Shown: positions 10,001 to 16,432, numbered from the stretch's first letter. The stretch: 17,612 bases of DNA from JAZKBN01 sp040388605 (GCA_040388605.1 JAZKBN010000081.1:1-17612); one strand, 5' to 3'. The notes: generated from the sequence alone by a model not told the origin. Translations and numbers: made by a program.

Positions 10001-10596
10001 CGTAAATACCAACCACTTCAGCACCTATGTCTTATCAGATATGGATAATCCCCTGCCTGTTGAGCTGCTCTACCTGCGCGGCTTATACACAGGCAATGCT
10101 GTAAACCTGGATTGGTCTACCGCCACCGAGCTTAANNNNNNNNNNCTGGGGCTTTGTCGGCAGCGTTACAGCTTCCGGCACTTCGGCAATTGTAAAACCA
10201 TACCGGTTTACAGATTCACCTGTGCATATTGAACCCGGAAAAGCCATGTATTACCGCCTGCGCCAGCGAGATAATGATGGCAGGGAAAAGCTGAGCGCGG
10301 TAATTTCTGTTAACGGTAAAAACTCGGGTCGCGGGAACAGTTTTGCCCTGAGCCCTAATCCGTTTAATAAAAGCCTGCTTATTACAAGCGAGGTTCCCGG
10401 CACAATAATAAACCTTGAGCTTACCGATTTGGAGGGCCGGGTAATAACACCCCTGATTAGCAAGCCCGCAGAAATTGGCGTAAGCGGCTTTGCTCCTGAA
10501 TCTGAAAAGCTGCATTCAGTTCCGGCAGGTATGTATATCATCAGGGTTTATACAGCCGAAGGGGTTTGGAATCTGAAGGCGGTAAAGGAGCAGTAA
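1095..10596 (+). CDS. Giant T9SS-secreted GH16 beta-glucanase with PA14, nested LamG and Ig-like repeats
   Basis: The ATG at 1095 opens a Sec signal peptide (hydrophobic core about residues 17-33, ending AAAQ at 40); ATG 1137 (M15) is an equally possible start. The GH16 domain spans residues 43-270. Its EIDIME motif gives nucleophile E157, D159 and acid/base E162, and with NGEQQYYT, GTWPAIW and VDYVRIY it points to endo-beta-1,3-glucanase (laminarinase-type) activity outside the cell. A PA14 domain (about 285-425, SDDGSKFFIG) follows. The rest is four LamG domains (about 471-700, 863-1090, 1553-1776, 2236-2462), each inside an Ig-like domain, plus two WS-type Igs, three QWQ-type Igs and six Y-x-W-x-x-N Ig repeats. 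Near the C-terminus are a TWLG...NW..GGVPD module (2683 on), a solenoid-like stretch, and an LPVELL-to-sorting-signal region ending in SPNPFN...GMYIIRVYT. The 10-N gap at 10136 shifts the apparent frame. Reading from 10147 gives WGFVGSVTASGTS and continues to TAA 10594-10596, so the gene is one. Predicted length is about 3,175-3,180 residues. Polysaccharide preference is inferred from the family. Confidence 0.88.
2505..3200 (+). repeat. LamG domain 1, nested in an Ig-like domain
   Basis: This encodes residues 471 to about 702: a concanavalin A-like LamG fold with NALNF at the start, FTFEAWV, the strand TLRLYMNGV, IGQLDEVRLWNKAR and a YYKMD...HGKM end. It is preceded by an Ig-like start (C453, then QTTLKAS) and followed by the same Ig's second half (YTWSPSTGL, W714; then TTTTYSV). 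Such LamG domains commonly bind sugars or act as spacers; the ligand is not visible. Confidence 0.75.
3681..4365 (+). repeat. LamG domain 2, nested in an Ig-like domain (most divergent copy)
   Basis: This encodes residues 863 to about 1090, from NVLNF to YYKMD...NGNHGTF. It departs most from the other three copies (FTYETWF, LALVMDGDYMIVYING, DETRMWRVGR). The flanking Ig halves are C845 with TSLALIAS before it and YNWSPSTGL (W1102) with TTTYTVQSS after it. Confidence 0.75.
4539..6605 (+). repeat. Tandem duplicated segment, copy 1 (QWQ Ig, three Y-W-N Ig repeats, LamG-nested Ig)
   Basis: The segment contains a YTWQQ Ig domain (Trp codon at 4650) and three Ig repeats of about 90 residues with Trp codons at 4956, 5235 and 5502 (WQWYRNG, YQWKLNG, YTWKRNG). 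Each of the first two repeats ends GDVITC/GDVVSC. A SRDTVLC Ig half, LamG 3 and YTWTP follow. The matching codons in copy 2 lie 2,046-2,055 nt downstream in every case, so the whole block was duplicated as a unit. Edges are approximate to about 30 nt. Confidence 0.8.
5751..6420 (+). repeat. LamG domain 3, nested in an Ig-like domain
   Basis: This encodes residues 1553 to about 1776: QMLQF, FTFEAWIRP, HVAFTLDGVMRRLYVNG, GQMDEVRLWSVAR and YYRMD...LGHHGTL. The outer Ig is C1535 (DTVLCAG...LTLTAS) before it and YTYTWTP (W1791) with ATVTP...YTVTATS after it. It aligns directly with LamG 4. Confidence 0.78.
6606..8658 (+). repeat. Tandem duplicated segment, copy 2
   Basis: The domain order is that of copy 1: YQWQESTNNG (Trp codon 6705), YQWLKNG (7011), YQWLLNG (7287), YVWKKNR (7548), SRDTVLC, LamG 4 and YTYTWFP. 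DNA around the SRDTVLC codons is identical to copy 1 over about 20 bp, whereas much of the rest has diverged at third positions and by small indels. This is therefore an old duplication rather than an assembly artefact. A third QWQ-type Ig (Trp codon 8952) follows one WS-type Ig later without the rest of the block. Confidence 0.8.
7800..8478 (+). repeat. LamG domain 4, nested in an Ig-like domain
   Basis: This encodes residues 2236 to about 2462: NMLQF, FTFEAWVYP, HVAFTLDGSKRRLYING, KGYMDEVRLWSYAR and CYRMD...NALHGRL. The outer Ig is C2218 (DTVLCKG...ITLTAAS) before it and YTYTWFPATGL (W2476) after it. The start lies 2,049 nt downstream of the LamG 3 start. Confidence 0.78.
10136..10145. other. 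Assembly gap (10 N) inside the T9SS region of the giant gene
   Basis: Ten Ns separate LDWSTATEL (up to 10133, then AAn) from WGFVGSV (from 10147). Both halves belong to the well-known T9SS-protein module that runs LPVELL, W-TA-E-NN, F-VERS-DG, IG-V, YRL-Q-D-DG. The real gap must be a multiple of 3 to restore frame. From the family pattern about 14 residues (roughly 40-50 nt) are missing, so 10 is a placeholder. Confidence 0.9.
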
Positions 10597-10601
10597 AATG
10601 C

Positions 10602-10615
10602 AGGTTTTAAAACCT
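10602..10615. repeat. Perfect 14-bp palindrome after the giant gene
   Basis: AGGTTTTAAAACCT equals its own reverse complement and starts 6 nt after the stop codon (TAA 10594-10596). It has no loop and no T-run, so it is not a standard terminator. It could be a protein-binding site or chance in an AT-rich spacer. Confidence 0.4.
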
Positions 10616-10690
10616 TTCAGGTACTGCCTGCCGAATTTAAACCCAAATTTTCGTACGCAGAAAAATTACATTTATCAGTATTAACAATTG

Positions 10691-10727
10691 GCCTTTGCCG
10701 GTTCTGCCGGCGAAGGCTTAATTTTTT
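10691..10727 (+). terminator. Intrinsic terminator of the giant gene
   Basis: An 11-bp stem (GCCTTTGCCGG at 10691-10701 with CCGGCGAAGGC at 10707-10717, one U-G wobble) has a 5-nt loop and is followed by TTAATTTTTT. It lies 95 nt after the giant gene stop. It has no T-run on the other side, so it acts in the plus direction. Confidence 0.85.
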
Positions 10728-10729
10728 CG

Positions 10730-10736
10730 TAATTTG
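10730..10736 (+). promoter_or_regulatory. Candidate -7 box of the cysS-folA promoter
   Basis: TAATTTG is one base shorter than the consensus TAnnTTTG and lies 6 nt upstream of the cysS ATG. If used, the transcript would start almost at the ATG, making cysS leaderless or nearly so. The element begins 2 nt after the T-run of the preceding terminator. Confidence 0.45.
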
Positions 10737-10742
10737 CGCCCC

Positions 10743-12260
10743 ATGGAGCCTACCTTGCAGCAAGCTATGCAGCACCCCGTTCAGATTTATAATACACTTT
10801 CCCGCAAAAAGGAAGCATTTGAACCCATTCATTCCCCCTTTGTGGGCCTGTATCTCTGCGGACCTACCGTTTATGGCCACGCCCATTTCGGCCACGCCCG
10901 CGCTGCAGTTACTTTCGATATTGTAACCCGCTGGCTCCGCCATGTTGGCTATACCGTGCGCTACGTGCGTAATATTACCGATGTAGGCCACCTGGAGCAT
11001 GATGCCGATTCGGGCGAAGATAAAATTGGCAAATTAGCCCGCCTGCAAATGCAGGAGCCCATGGAAATTGCCCAATTATATGCCAACAGCTACCATACCG
11101 ATTTGGAAAAGCTTGGCTGCCTGCCCCCGAGCATAGAGCCCCTTGCATCGGGCCATATACCCGAGCAGATAAAAATTTGCCAGGCTATACTTGATAAAGG
11201 CCTTGCCTACGAGGTGAACGGCTCCGTTTATTTCGATGTGGCTAAGTATGCCGAGGGTAACCATTACGGCATACTCAGCGGCCGTGTAATTGAAGATTTG
11301 GTTGCCGGCACCCGCACCCTCGACGGGCAGGACGAAAAACGCAGTCCCCTTGATTTCGCCCTTTGGAAAAAGGCCTCACCCGAGCATATTATGCGCTGGG
11401 AAAGCCCCTGGGGCGATGGCTTCCCCGGCTGGCATATTGAGTGTACAGCCATGAGCAGCAAATACCTCGGCGCCGAGTTCGATATACACGGCGGCGGTAT
11501 GGATTTACTTTTCCCGCACCACGAATGCGAAATAGCGCAAAGCGTGGCTGCTACAGGGCATCAGCCGGTACGTACCTGGATGCATTGCAACATGCTCACC
11601 ATCAATAACCAGAAAATGGGTAAGAGCCTGGGCAATGCCATTAACCTGCGTGAAGCGTTTAACGGCAATAACAGCTTTATGGAGCAGGGTATAAGCCCCA
11701 TGACCATTCGTTTCTTCCTGCTGCAGGCCCATTACCGCAGCACAGTAGACCTTAGTACCGATGCCATACATGCAGCCCGTAAAAACTATTTACGTTTAAT
11801 GAACGGCCTGCGCATTGCCCGCAAGCTGGAAGCTGTTTATACCGGCGAGCATACTGCTTTCGATGAAAAAGCGGAGCTTGAGCTTGTTGCCATTGCTCAG
11901 GGCTGCCAGGCCGCCATGAACGATGATTTTAATACGGCAGTGCTTATTGCGCACCTTTATAACCTGCTTAAAAAGCTGAATACATGGCATATTAACCCGG
12001 CCGGTCTTGCCGGCATAAGCCCGGCTGTATTTGAAAAAACCGTAAGCACCTATCGCCTCTTCGTATGCGATATTTTGGGCCTGAAAGAAGAGCACCCTGC
12101 CGAACCTGATACTTTAATATCGGGCCTGCTGAGCGTGTATTCCGATGCCAAGGCGGCAAAGGAATATGATAAGGTAGATAAAATTCGTACCTATTTTAAA
12201 TCGGCAGGCATACAGGTTAAAGATATGAAAACGGGTATAGATTGGGCCTATGAAGAATAA
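10743..12260 (+). CDS. cysS: Cysteinyl-tRNA synthetase
   Basis: This class I aminoacyl-tRNA synthetase charges tRNA-Cys with cysteine in the cytoplasm. It is 505 residues long, slightly longer than the roughly 460-residue E. coli enzyme. The N-terminal LYLCGPTVYGHAHFGHAR carries the HIGH-type signature (H48-F-G-H51) and zinc ligand C39. The other zinc ligands are C234 (HIECTAM), H259 and E263 (FPHHECEIAQS), with the family's 25- and 4-residue spacing. The second signature is KMGKS (291-295). The C-terminal helical region is complete. ATG 10743 is chosen over the TTG at 10734, because the TTG lies inside the candidate -7 box and adds only RPM. folA follows with an 11-nt overlap, which suggests co-transcription and translational coupling. 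Confidence 0.96.
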   Translation: MEPTLQQAMQHPVQIYNTLSRKKEAFEPIHSPFVGLYLCGPTVYGHAHFGHARAAVTFDIVTRWLRHVGYTVRYVRNITDVGHLEHDADSGEDKIGKLARLQMQEPMEIAQLYANSYHTDLEKLGCLPPSIEPLASGHIPEQIKICQAILDKGLAYEVNGSVYFDVAKYAEGNHYGILSGRVIEDLVAGTRTLDGQDEKRSPLDFALWKKASPEHIMRWESPWGDGFPGWHIECTAMSSKYLGAEFDIHGGGMDLLFPHHECEIAQSVAATGHQPVRTWMHCNMLTINNQKMGKSLGNAINLREAFNGNNSFMEQGISPMTIRFFLLQAHYRSTVDLSTDAIHAARKNYLRLMNGLRIARKLEAVYTGEHTAFDEKAELELVAIAQGCQAAMNDDFNTAVLIAHLYNLLKKLNTWHINPAGLAGISPAVFEKTVSTYRLFVCDILGLKEEHPAEPDTLISGLLSVYSDAKAAKEYDKVDKIRTYFKSAGIQVKDMKTGIDWAYEE

Positions 12261-12777
12261 TATGCCCGTGCAGCCTGTAGTTGCATTAATAGTCGCCATG
12301 GATTTAAACCGGGCAATCGGTAAAGAAAACCAATTGCCCTGGCGACTGCCCTCAGATTTGGCCCGCTTTAAAAAGCTGACCATGGGCAGCCCCATAATTA
12401 TGGGACGCAAGACGTATGATTCCATTGGCAAGCCCCTGCCCGGCAGGCTGAATGTTGTGCTTAGCAGGCAGGAAGGCCTTGATTTGCCCGAAGGCGCTGT
12501 ATCTGCCCCTGATTATGATGCGGCCTATACCTTGGCCCTGGCTCAAAACCCGGCCCATATTTTTATAATAGGCGGCGAGCAAATTTTCCGGCAGACATTA
12601 AAGTTTGCCGATGTTATTTACCTCACTGTTGTTCAAACCAGGGTAGATGCGGCAGATGCCCATTTCCCTGAATTCCCCGAAGGTGCTTTCGAGCTGTTGG
12701 AAACCGAGCATTTTAATGCGGATGCCCGCAATGAGTTTGCCTTCAGTTTTGAGAAATGGCAAAGGCTTAGGTTTTAA
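12250..12777 (+). CDS. folA: Dihydrofolate reductase
   Basis: The enzyme reduces dihydrofolate to tetrahydrofolate with NADPH in the cytoplasm, feeding thymidylate, purine and methionine synthesis. The predicted protein has 175 residues, in the usual 160-190 range. Visible features are IVAMDLNRAIGKENQLPW (W31), then RLPSDL with the substrate-binding acidic residue D36, MGRKTYDSIGKPLPGR for NADPH contacts, and the IIGGEQIF turn. ATG 12250 overlaps the end of cysS. ATG 12262, one nucleotide after the cysS stop codon, would remove four residues and is also plausible. No thyA is adjacent. A 7-bp hairpin (12763-12781) spans the stop codon but lacks a T-run. Confidence 0.95.
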   Translation: MKNNMPVQPVVALIVAMDLNRAIGKENQLPWRLPSDLARFKKLTMGSPIIMGRKTYDSIGKPLPGRLNVVLSRQEGLDLPEGAVSAPDYDAAYTLALAQNPAHIFIIGGEQIFRQTLKFADVIYLTVVQTRVDAADAHFPEFPEGAFELLETEHFNADARNEFAFSFEKWQRLRF

Positions 12778-13131
12778 GCCTGCTAAAAAGAATCCTGTTC
12801 TTCGCCATCGCAATTTACAGGTAAGCCCCCCAGTGTTTTATTGTTTTCCCTGTTTTCCTTAAACGTTTTTAGCAGACTGTTTGAGGGTGCTGTGCTGCGT
12901 TTAAAGAGTTCTGATGCCTGCCTGCTCTTTCCCTGATTATTTTCGAAAAAATACACATTCGGCCAAATAAATAAATTTATATAATAAGCTGATATACAGT
13001 GTTATGCCTGCTGTCAGCCGGGCTCAGGTTCAGGCTTTGAAATTTTTTTTATTTTTATTTTCAGGCAGGGCAACCCTTTCCGCAGAAACAGTGTCTGCAT
13101 ATAGTGCAGCCTGTCGTCAAACGGATTGCAC

Positions 13132-13167
13132 AAAAAAACCGGTCCCAATTTGGAGCCGGCCTTTTTT
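13132..13167. terminator. Intrinsic terminator, probably bidirectional
   Basis: CCGGTCC (13139-13145) pairs with GGAGCCGG (13152-13159, one bulged G) around a 6-nt loop. Seven As precede it (13132-13138) and six Ts follow it (13162-13167), so it can work on either strand. Confidence 0.7.
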
Positions 13168-13187
13168 ACTTAATCATACTCTAATCC

Positions 13188-13235
13188 AAAAAATCCGCTG
13201 CAGACTCTGCTCAGTACTGCAGCGGTGCTTTTTTT
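13188..13235. terminator. Second intrinsic terminator, probably bidirectional
   Basis: A perfect 9-bp stem, CCGCTGCAG (13195-13203) with CTGCAGCGG (13217-13225), encloses a 13-nt loop. It has an upstream A-run (13188-13193) and a downstream run of seven Ts (13229-13235). It sits about 30 nt after the previous terminator. Confidence 0.8.
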
Positions 13236-13405
13236 CGGCGGGTTGACCCAATAGCATCCGTCATATGCTGTCGGGTCCCGTCGAATTTGTGAAATGCTGT
13301 AAAACCAGTTCAGATCTTTAATGAAAAAGATTCGGGCCCGTCATGGCCGCAATCCTGCTTTCACCTAATACAAGTCACAAGACTAAAGGTAAACCATTAA
13401 GCCGA

Positions 13406-13449
13406 AATATTTAAATTTTTTATGCTAATCAGCATACGGTTTAAATATT
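13406..13449. promoter_or_regulatory. Large AT-rich two-tier inverted repeat upstream of the LLM gene
   Basis: The outer arms AATATTTAAA (13406-13415) and TTTAAATATT (13440-13449) are perfect reverse complements. Inside them TATGCT (13421-13426) and AGCATA (13431-13436) form a second perfect stem with a 4-nt loop. It lies about 105 nt upstream of ATG 13556 and is not followed by a T-run. It could be an operator or a structured leader; no regulator gene is next to it. Confidence 0.5.
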
Positions 13450-13555
13450 CAAGGTTATAGTACCTCTTTGTTTTTTATTGCCCGGCTTTTACGTAAACAA
13501 GCTTGGCCAAAGCGTGGTTTTAATAACTGGGGCCTTATTAAAGCCTTTAATTTAT

Positions 13556-14563
13556 ATGAGCATTAAGCTGAAGCTTGGCATACTCGACCAAAGCCTGTTA
13601 CGCAGGGGGGGAACTGCATTGCAGGCCATCACAGAAACCGTTGACCTGGTAAGCCGCGCCGAAGCTTGGGGATATTCCAGGTTTTGGGTCAGCGAACATC
13701 ATAATTCAGCGTCAATAGCCGGATCGGCTCCTGAAGTATTAATGGTAAAGCTGGCCGGTGTGACGAAAAAAATCAGGATTGGCAGCGGAGGTGTCATGCT
13801 CCCCAATCACAGTGCCCTAAAGGTAGCAGAAAATTTTCGAATGTTGGAAATCCTGTTCCCAAAAAGAATTGATTTGGGAATGGGCAGGGCCCCCGGCGGC
13901 GACAGAATCAGTGCCCGTTTGCTTAATCCATCCAACGATTTCAGCGAATCTGCATACATTTCACAGCTTGATTACCTGCAGGCGTTTTTAACCGATACCG
14001 CCGGAACGCAGTTCGGTCGCATATTGGCAGTGCCTCAGGCAGGCACCATTCCCGAGCAATGGATTCTGAGCAGCAGCGGCGGCAGCAGCCAAATTGCCGC
14101 ACAATTCGGTTTGGGCCTCGCGGTGGCTAAATTTATTAACGGCAACGCCGGTCCGGAAGTGGCCCATGTTTACCGTCGCCTGTTTAAGCCTACAGAAATA
14201 AACCCCGTTCCCCGTGTAATGGTAAGCGTTATGGTGCTCTGCGCCGATACCGAAGAAAAAGCCGGGGAGCTTCGCCGGGCAACCGATTACCGAATTCTTC
14301 AGTTTGAGCAGGGTAATTTTGAAGCCCCCGGCCCTTCATCAGAATTGCTTGATTATAAATTCTCACCTGATGAGATGGCCCGGGTGCGCAATAATGCAGG
14401 GCGAATTGTCAGCGGAACACCAGGTTCTGTAAAAGAGCAATTGCTTCGCCTGGCCCATGATTTTGAAACCGACGAAGTGATGATAACCTGCATGGCTTAT
14501 AGCTTTGAAGATCGCTTACGCTGTTTCGAGCTGGTGGCAGAAGCTTTTGAATTACAGCCTTAA
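13556..14563 (+). CDS. LLM-class (bacterial luciferase-like) flavin-dependent oxidoreductase
   Basis: The predicted protein has 335 residues and resembles the group 1 luciferase-like monooxygenases. These are TIM-barrel enzymes that use reduced FMN (other LLM families use F420) to oxidise small substrates in the cytoplasm. The start KLKLGILDQS is typical, followed by RFWVSEHHN (residues 42-50), RIGSGGVMLPNHSALKVAE (74-92) and the conserved RIDLGMGRAPGG (104-115). The C-terminal part includes VSGTPGSVKEQL and DEVMITCMAYSFEDRLR. ATG 13556 is chosen because homologues start just before this strand; the frame is open from a TTG at 13478, but the extra 26 residues look unlike the family. The natural substrate cannot be told from sequence. 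It ends 40 nt from the convergent methyltransferase gene. Confidence 0.88.
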   Translation: MSIKLKLGILDQSLLRRGGTALQAITETVDLVSRAEAWGYSRFWVSEHHNSASIAGSAPEVLMVKLAGVTKKIRIGSGGVMLPNHSALKVAENFRMLEILFPKRIDLGMGRAPGGDRISARLLNPSNDFSESAYISQLDYLQAFLTDTAGTQFGRILAVPQAGTIPEQWILSSSGGSSQIAAQFGLGLAVAKFINGNAGPEVAHVYRRLFKPTEINPVPRVMVSVMVLCADTEEKAGELRRATDYRILQFEQGNFEAPGPSSELLDYKFSPDEMARVRNNAGRIVSGTPGSVKEQLLRLAHDFETDEVMITCMAYSFEDRLRCFELVAEAFELQP

Positions 14564-14603
14564 TAATTCAGGTACGCTTAAGCAATAAATGAACCCGCCT
14601 GGT

Positions 14604-15413
14604 TTAAGCAGCCTGTCCTGGTTCAGCAAGCTTCTCAGGTAATGCGGCAACTGCATAAACCGATAGCCCGGGTAAATTAATGCCAATGCTCCCGAGGAAA
14701 CTGCTTATAGCAATATCCGCATTCAGAACGTTCAGCATTAGGTTTTCCTTAAAATTAAATGGGCCTTGGTTGCTTAATCCCTGCGAATCAAGACTTTTGC
14801 TAAGGCCAAGCAGGCGATAAATTAGCGGCACAAAAAAGAAATAATGCACGGCTGCTGTTTGCAAGCCGACAGATTCCAGCAGGGTGTTCATTTGCCGGGC
14901 TTTGTATCGGCGTAAATTACCAAGCTTTGCGTCATAAGGGCTTGTGGCAGAATTAAAGGCCGGTGCTGTAATAAACCAAATGGTATGGCTGCCAATGCCG
15001 GGGTGAGTAAGTATTTCGCGCAGCGTTGCGGCGGGGTCGGGGCATTGCTGTAAAACATCGGCTAAAATTACGGCGTCTATGCGGTAAGGGTGCACCATTA
15101 AATGTTCCTCGAAGCTCAGCGCAACGCTTATTGGTATTTGCTGAGCCGAATAGCGAACATTGTATGCATGGTGCATCATAAGCGGCAGGCCCGGCTCTAT
15201 GCAGTAAAAAGTTGCATTGGGCAATTTCAGGCTTAGCTCAGCTGCCATAAACTGGTCGCCGCTGCCAACATCAAGTATAAAAGTTCGCCCGCTGCCGAAC
15301 AGCTGGGGTCTGAACCTGCGGATTAGTTTTTCAATAAAGCCGCTTCGCACAATTTCCCATGGATGGCGGTAGGCTGTTTCGTAATTATGCTCGTGGGCTT
15401 CTTTAATATCCAT
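14604..15413 (-). CDS. Class I SAM-dependent methyltransferase
   Basis: The predicted protein has 269 residues. The SAM-binding motif I is visible as FILDVGSGDQF (residues 45-55), followed by an acidic end of strand 2 (YCIEPG, 70-75) and motif IV-like DAVILADVLQQCPDP (113-127), where the post-strand-4 region of small-molecule methyltransferases lies. The N-terminus (AHEHNYETAYRHPWE) resembles many uncharacterised methyltransferases. The C-terminal 80 residues, with a short hydrophobic patch YFFFVPLIYRLL, are not recognised. Substrate is unknown. ATG 15413 is preferred: the frame is open to a TTG at 15446, but a perfect -7 box at 15464-15457 would give a leader of about 35-40 nt to this ATG. 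It is a single-gene unit, convergent with the LLM gene. Confidence 0.8.
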   Translation of the reverse strand: MDIKEAHEHNYETAYRHPWEIVRSGFIEKLIRRFRPQLFGSGRTFILDVGSGDQFMAAELSLKLPNATFYCIEPGLPLMMHHAYNVRYSAQQIPISVALSFEEHLMVHPYRIDAVILADVLQQCPDPAATLREILTHPGIGSHTIWFITAPAFNSATSPYDAKLGNLRRYKARQMNTLLESVGLQTAAVHYFFFVPLIYRLLGLSKSLDSQGLSNQGPFNFKENLMLNVLNADIAISSFLGSIGINLPGLSVYAVAALPEKLAEPGQAA

Positions 15414-15456
15414 ATCCGGGCCGCTTTCATTTTTTTGCGGCAGCAATCTGATTTGA

Positions 15457-15464
15457 CAAAAATA
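15457..15464 (-). promoter_or_regulatory. Candidate -7 box of the methyltransferase promoter
   Basis: On the minus strand TATTTTTG (15464 to 15457) matches TAnnTTTG fully. It is 43 nt upstream of ATG 15413, a normal distance for this phylum. Confidence 0.5.
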
Positions 15465-15607
15465 AGGTTTTACCGGGCTATGTCAGGCTAAAACATTACA
15501 GCCACCAGAATTCTTTATAATTTGCCGAGGCTTATTTAAATAAGTGGTTAAGTAACATGTGTTTTCATTATTAGCTAATCAAAATCTGACGTCTTACTCT
15601 TATCATA

Positions 15608-16432
15608 ATGATTCACTTCAAACTTAACATTTCAGAAATTCACCTCCGGTTTCCGGGCTTTCCGGGTATTTACCTTTTTACTTTGGTTATTTCAGCATTT
15701 TTCAGCCCGGCGCCTGCAAAGGCCCAGGGTGTTAATAAAGAATACCTGCCTGATGTGTATTTTATCCTGCCAAGGCTTGATAACTATTTTAAAGACAGGA
15801 GCTGGCTCAGCATAGGTGCAACTGCCGCTTCTGTTCCATACAATAACGGTGTCCGTGCTTTTGAGCTTCGCGGTTCATATCAAAGGCGTTCTTCCGACCA
15901 TTGGTACTATGGTCTTGAAACCCGCCTTGGTGCCGGCCTGGCGCATGGTACCGATAAGCTGAGCAATTTTTACCTGCCAATTACCCCCTTATTAGGCCAC
16001 TATGGTAAATATGAAAAATTGGAATTAATTGAGGAATTCCAGCTTACCAGGACTTTTTTACTGGATTATAATTATTTCAGTCCCTCATTTCGCTTTGCCA
16101 TGATATACCAGATTGACCTGGGAAATGATTTTGCTTTACGTCCCGGTATTGGTATTCAGCCAAGTTGGCTTTTCTTCGATAAAGAGGAGTTAAACACGCC
16201 ATATAAGCGTTTTATAGATATAAGTACGGCAAGCTTTAACCTTGGCTTTATGCCTTCTAAAAAATGCATTATTACATTAAGTGCAATGCGCAACACGCAG
16301 TATTATGTACAGTCCGGCTCTGCCACCCCTGACCCTACTGATTTAAATATTGTTGCTATGCAATACGGCATTCATTTTACCTATATGCTTGATAAGCACG
16401 GAATACAGGATAAAATACTCAAGAACTATTAG
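15608..16432 (+). CDS. Secreted or outer-membrane protein of unknown function
   Basis: The predicted protein has 274 residues and I do not recognise a named family. ATG 15608 gives a Sec signal peptide with a hydrophobic core at about residues 20-33 and a probable cleavage near AKAQ (37-40). The mature part is rich in aromatic residues and alternating polar/hydrophobic strands (for example DHWYYGLETRLGAGLAHG, FALRPGIGIQPSWLFF, MQYGIHFTYML), which suggests an outer-membrane beta-barrel. There is no lipobox cysteine and no T9SS C-terminal signal. The last strand-like segment is followed by a short charged tail. It is preceded by a 194-nt spacer shared with the divergent methyltransferase gene and is followed by fabG after 133 nt. 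Barrel topology is an inference from pattern only. Confidence 0.75.
   Translation: MIHFKLNISEIHLRFPGFPGIYLFTLVISAFFSPAPAKAQGVNKEYLPDVYFILPRLDNYFKDRSWLSIGATAASVPYNNGVRAFELRGSYQRRSSDHWYYGLETRLGAGLAHGTDKLSNFYLPITPLLGHYGKYEKLELIEEFQLTRTFLLDYNYFSPSFRFAMIYQIDLGNDFALRPGIGIQPSWLFFDKEELNTPYKRFIDISTASFNLGFMPSKKCIITLSAMRNTQYYVQSGSATPDPTDLNIVAMQYGIHFTYMLDKHGIQDKILKNY

Larger units (their letters stand above)
12778..13555. other. Gene-poor region between folA and the LLM oxidoreductase gene (778 bp)
   Basis: No convincing protein-coding gene is visible. Around 12940-13000 it is very AT-rich, with several promoter-like AT stretches. It then holds two terminator hairpins (about 13132-13235), short inverted repeats (CGGGCCCG near 13337 and an ATCTTT/AAAGAT pair near 13315-13332) and a large AT-rich inverted repeat at 13406-13449. 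Two terminators well past folA could close a small untranslated RNA in 12800-13130 or the folA transcript; the sequence does not decide which. Confidence 0.5.

Noticed and set aside
10222..10596. Separate 124-residue protein with a T9SS sorting domain
   Set aside because: Its frame is open back to the N run, and the upstream residues complete the same module as the giant gene; it is the C-terminus of that protein.
13004..13246. 80-codon open frame between folA and the LLM gene
   Set aside because: It runs through both terminator hairpins and has no family likeness.
13478..13555. TTG start extending the LLM protein by 26 residues
   Set aside because: The added residues do not resemble the family N-terminus, and ATG 13556 places the first strand where homologues have it.
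15414..15446. TTG start extending the methyltransferase by 11 residues
   Set aside because: It leaves a leader of only a few nucleotides after the perfect -7 box and adds a low-complexity sequence; ATG 15413 is better placed.
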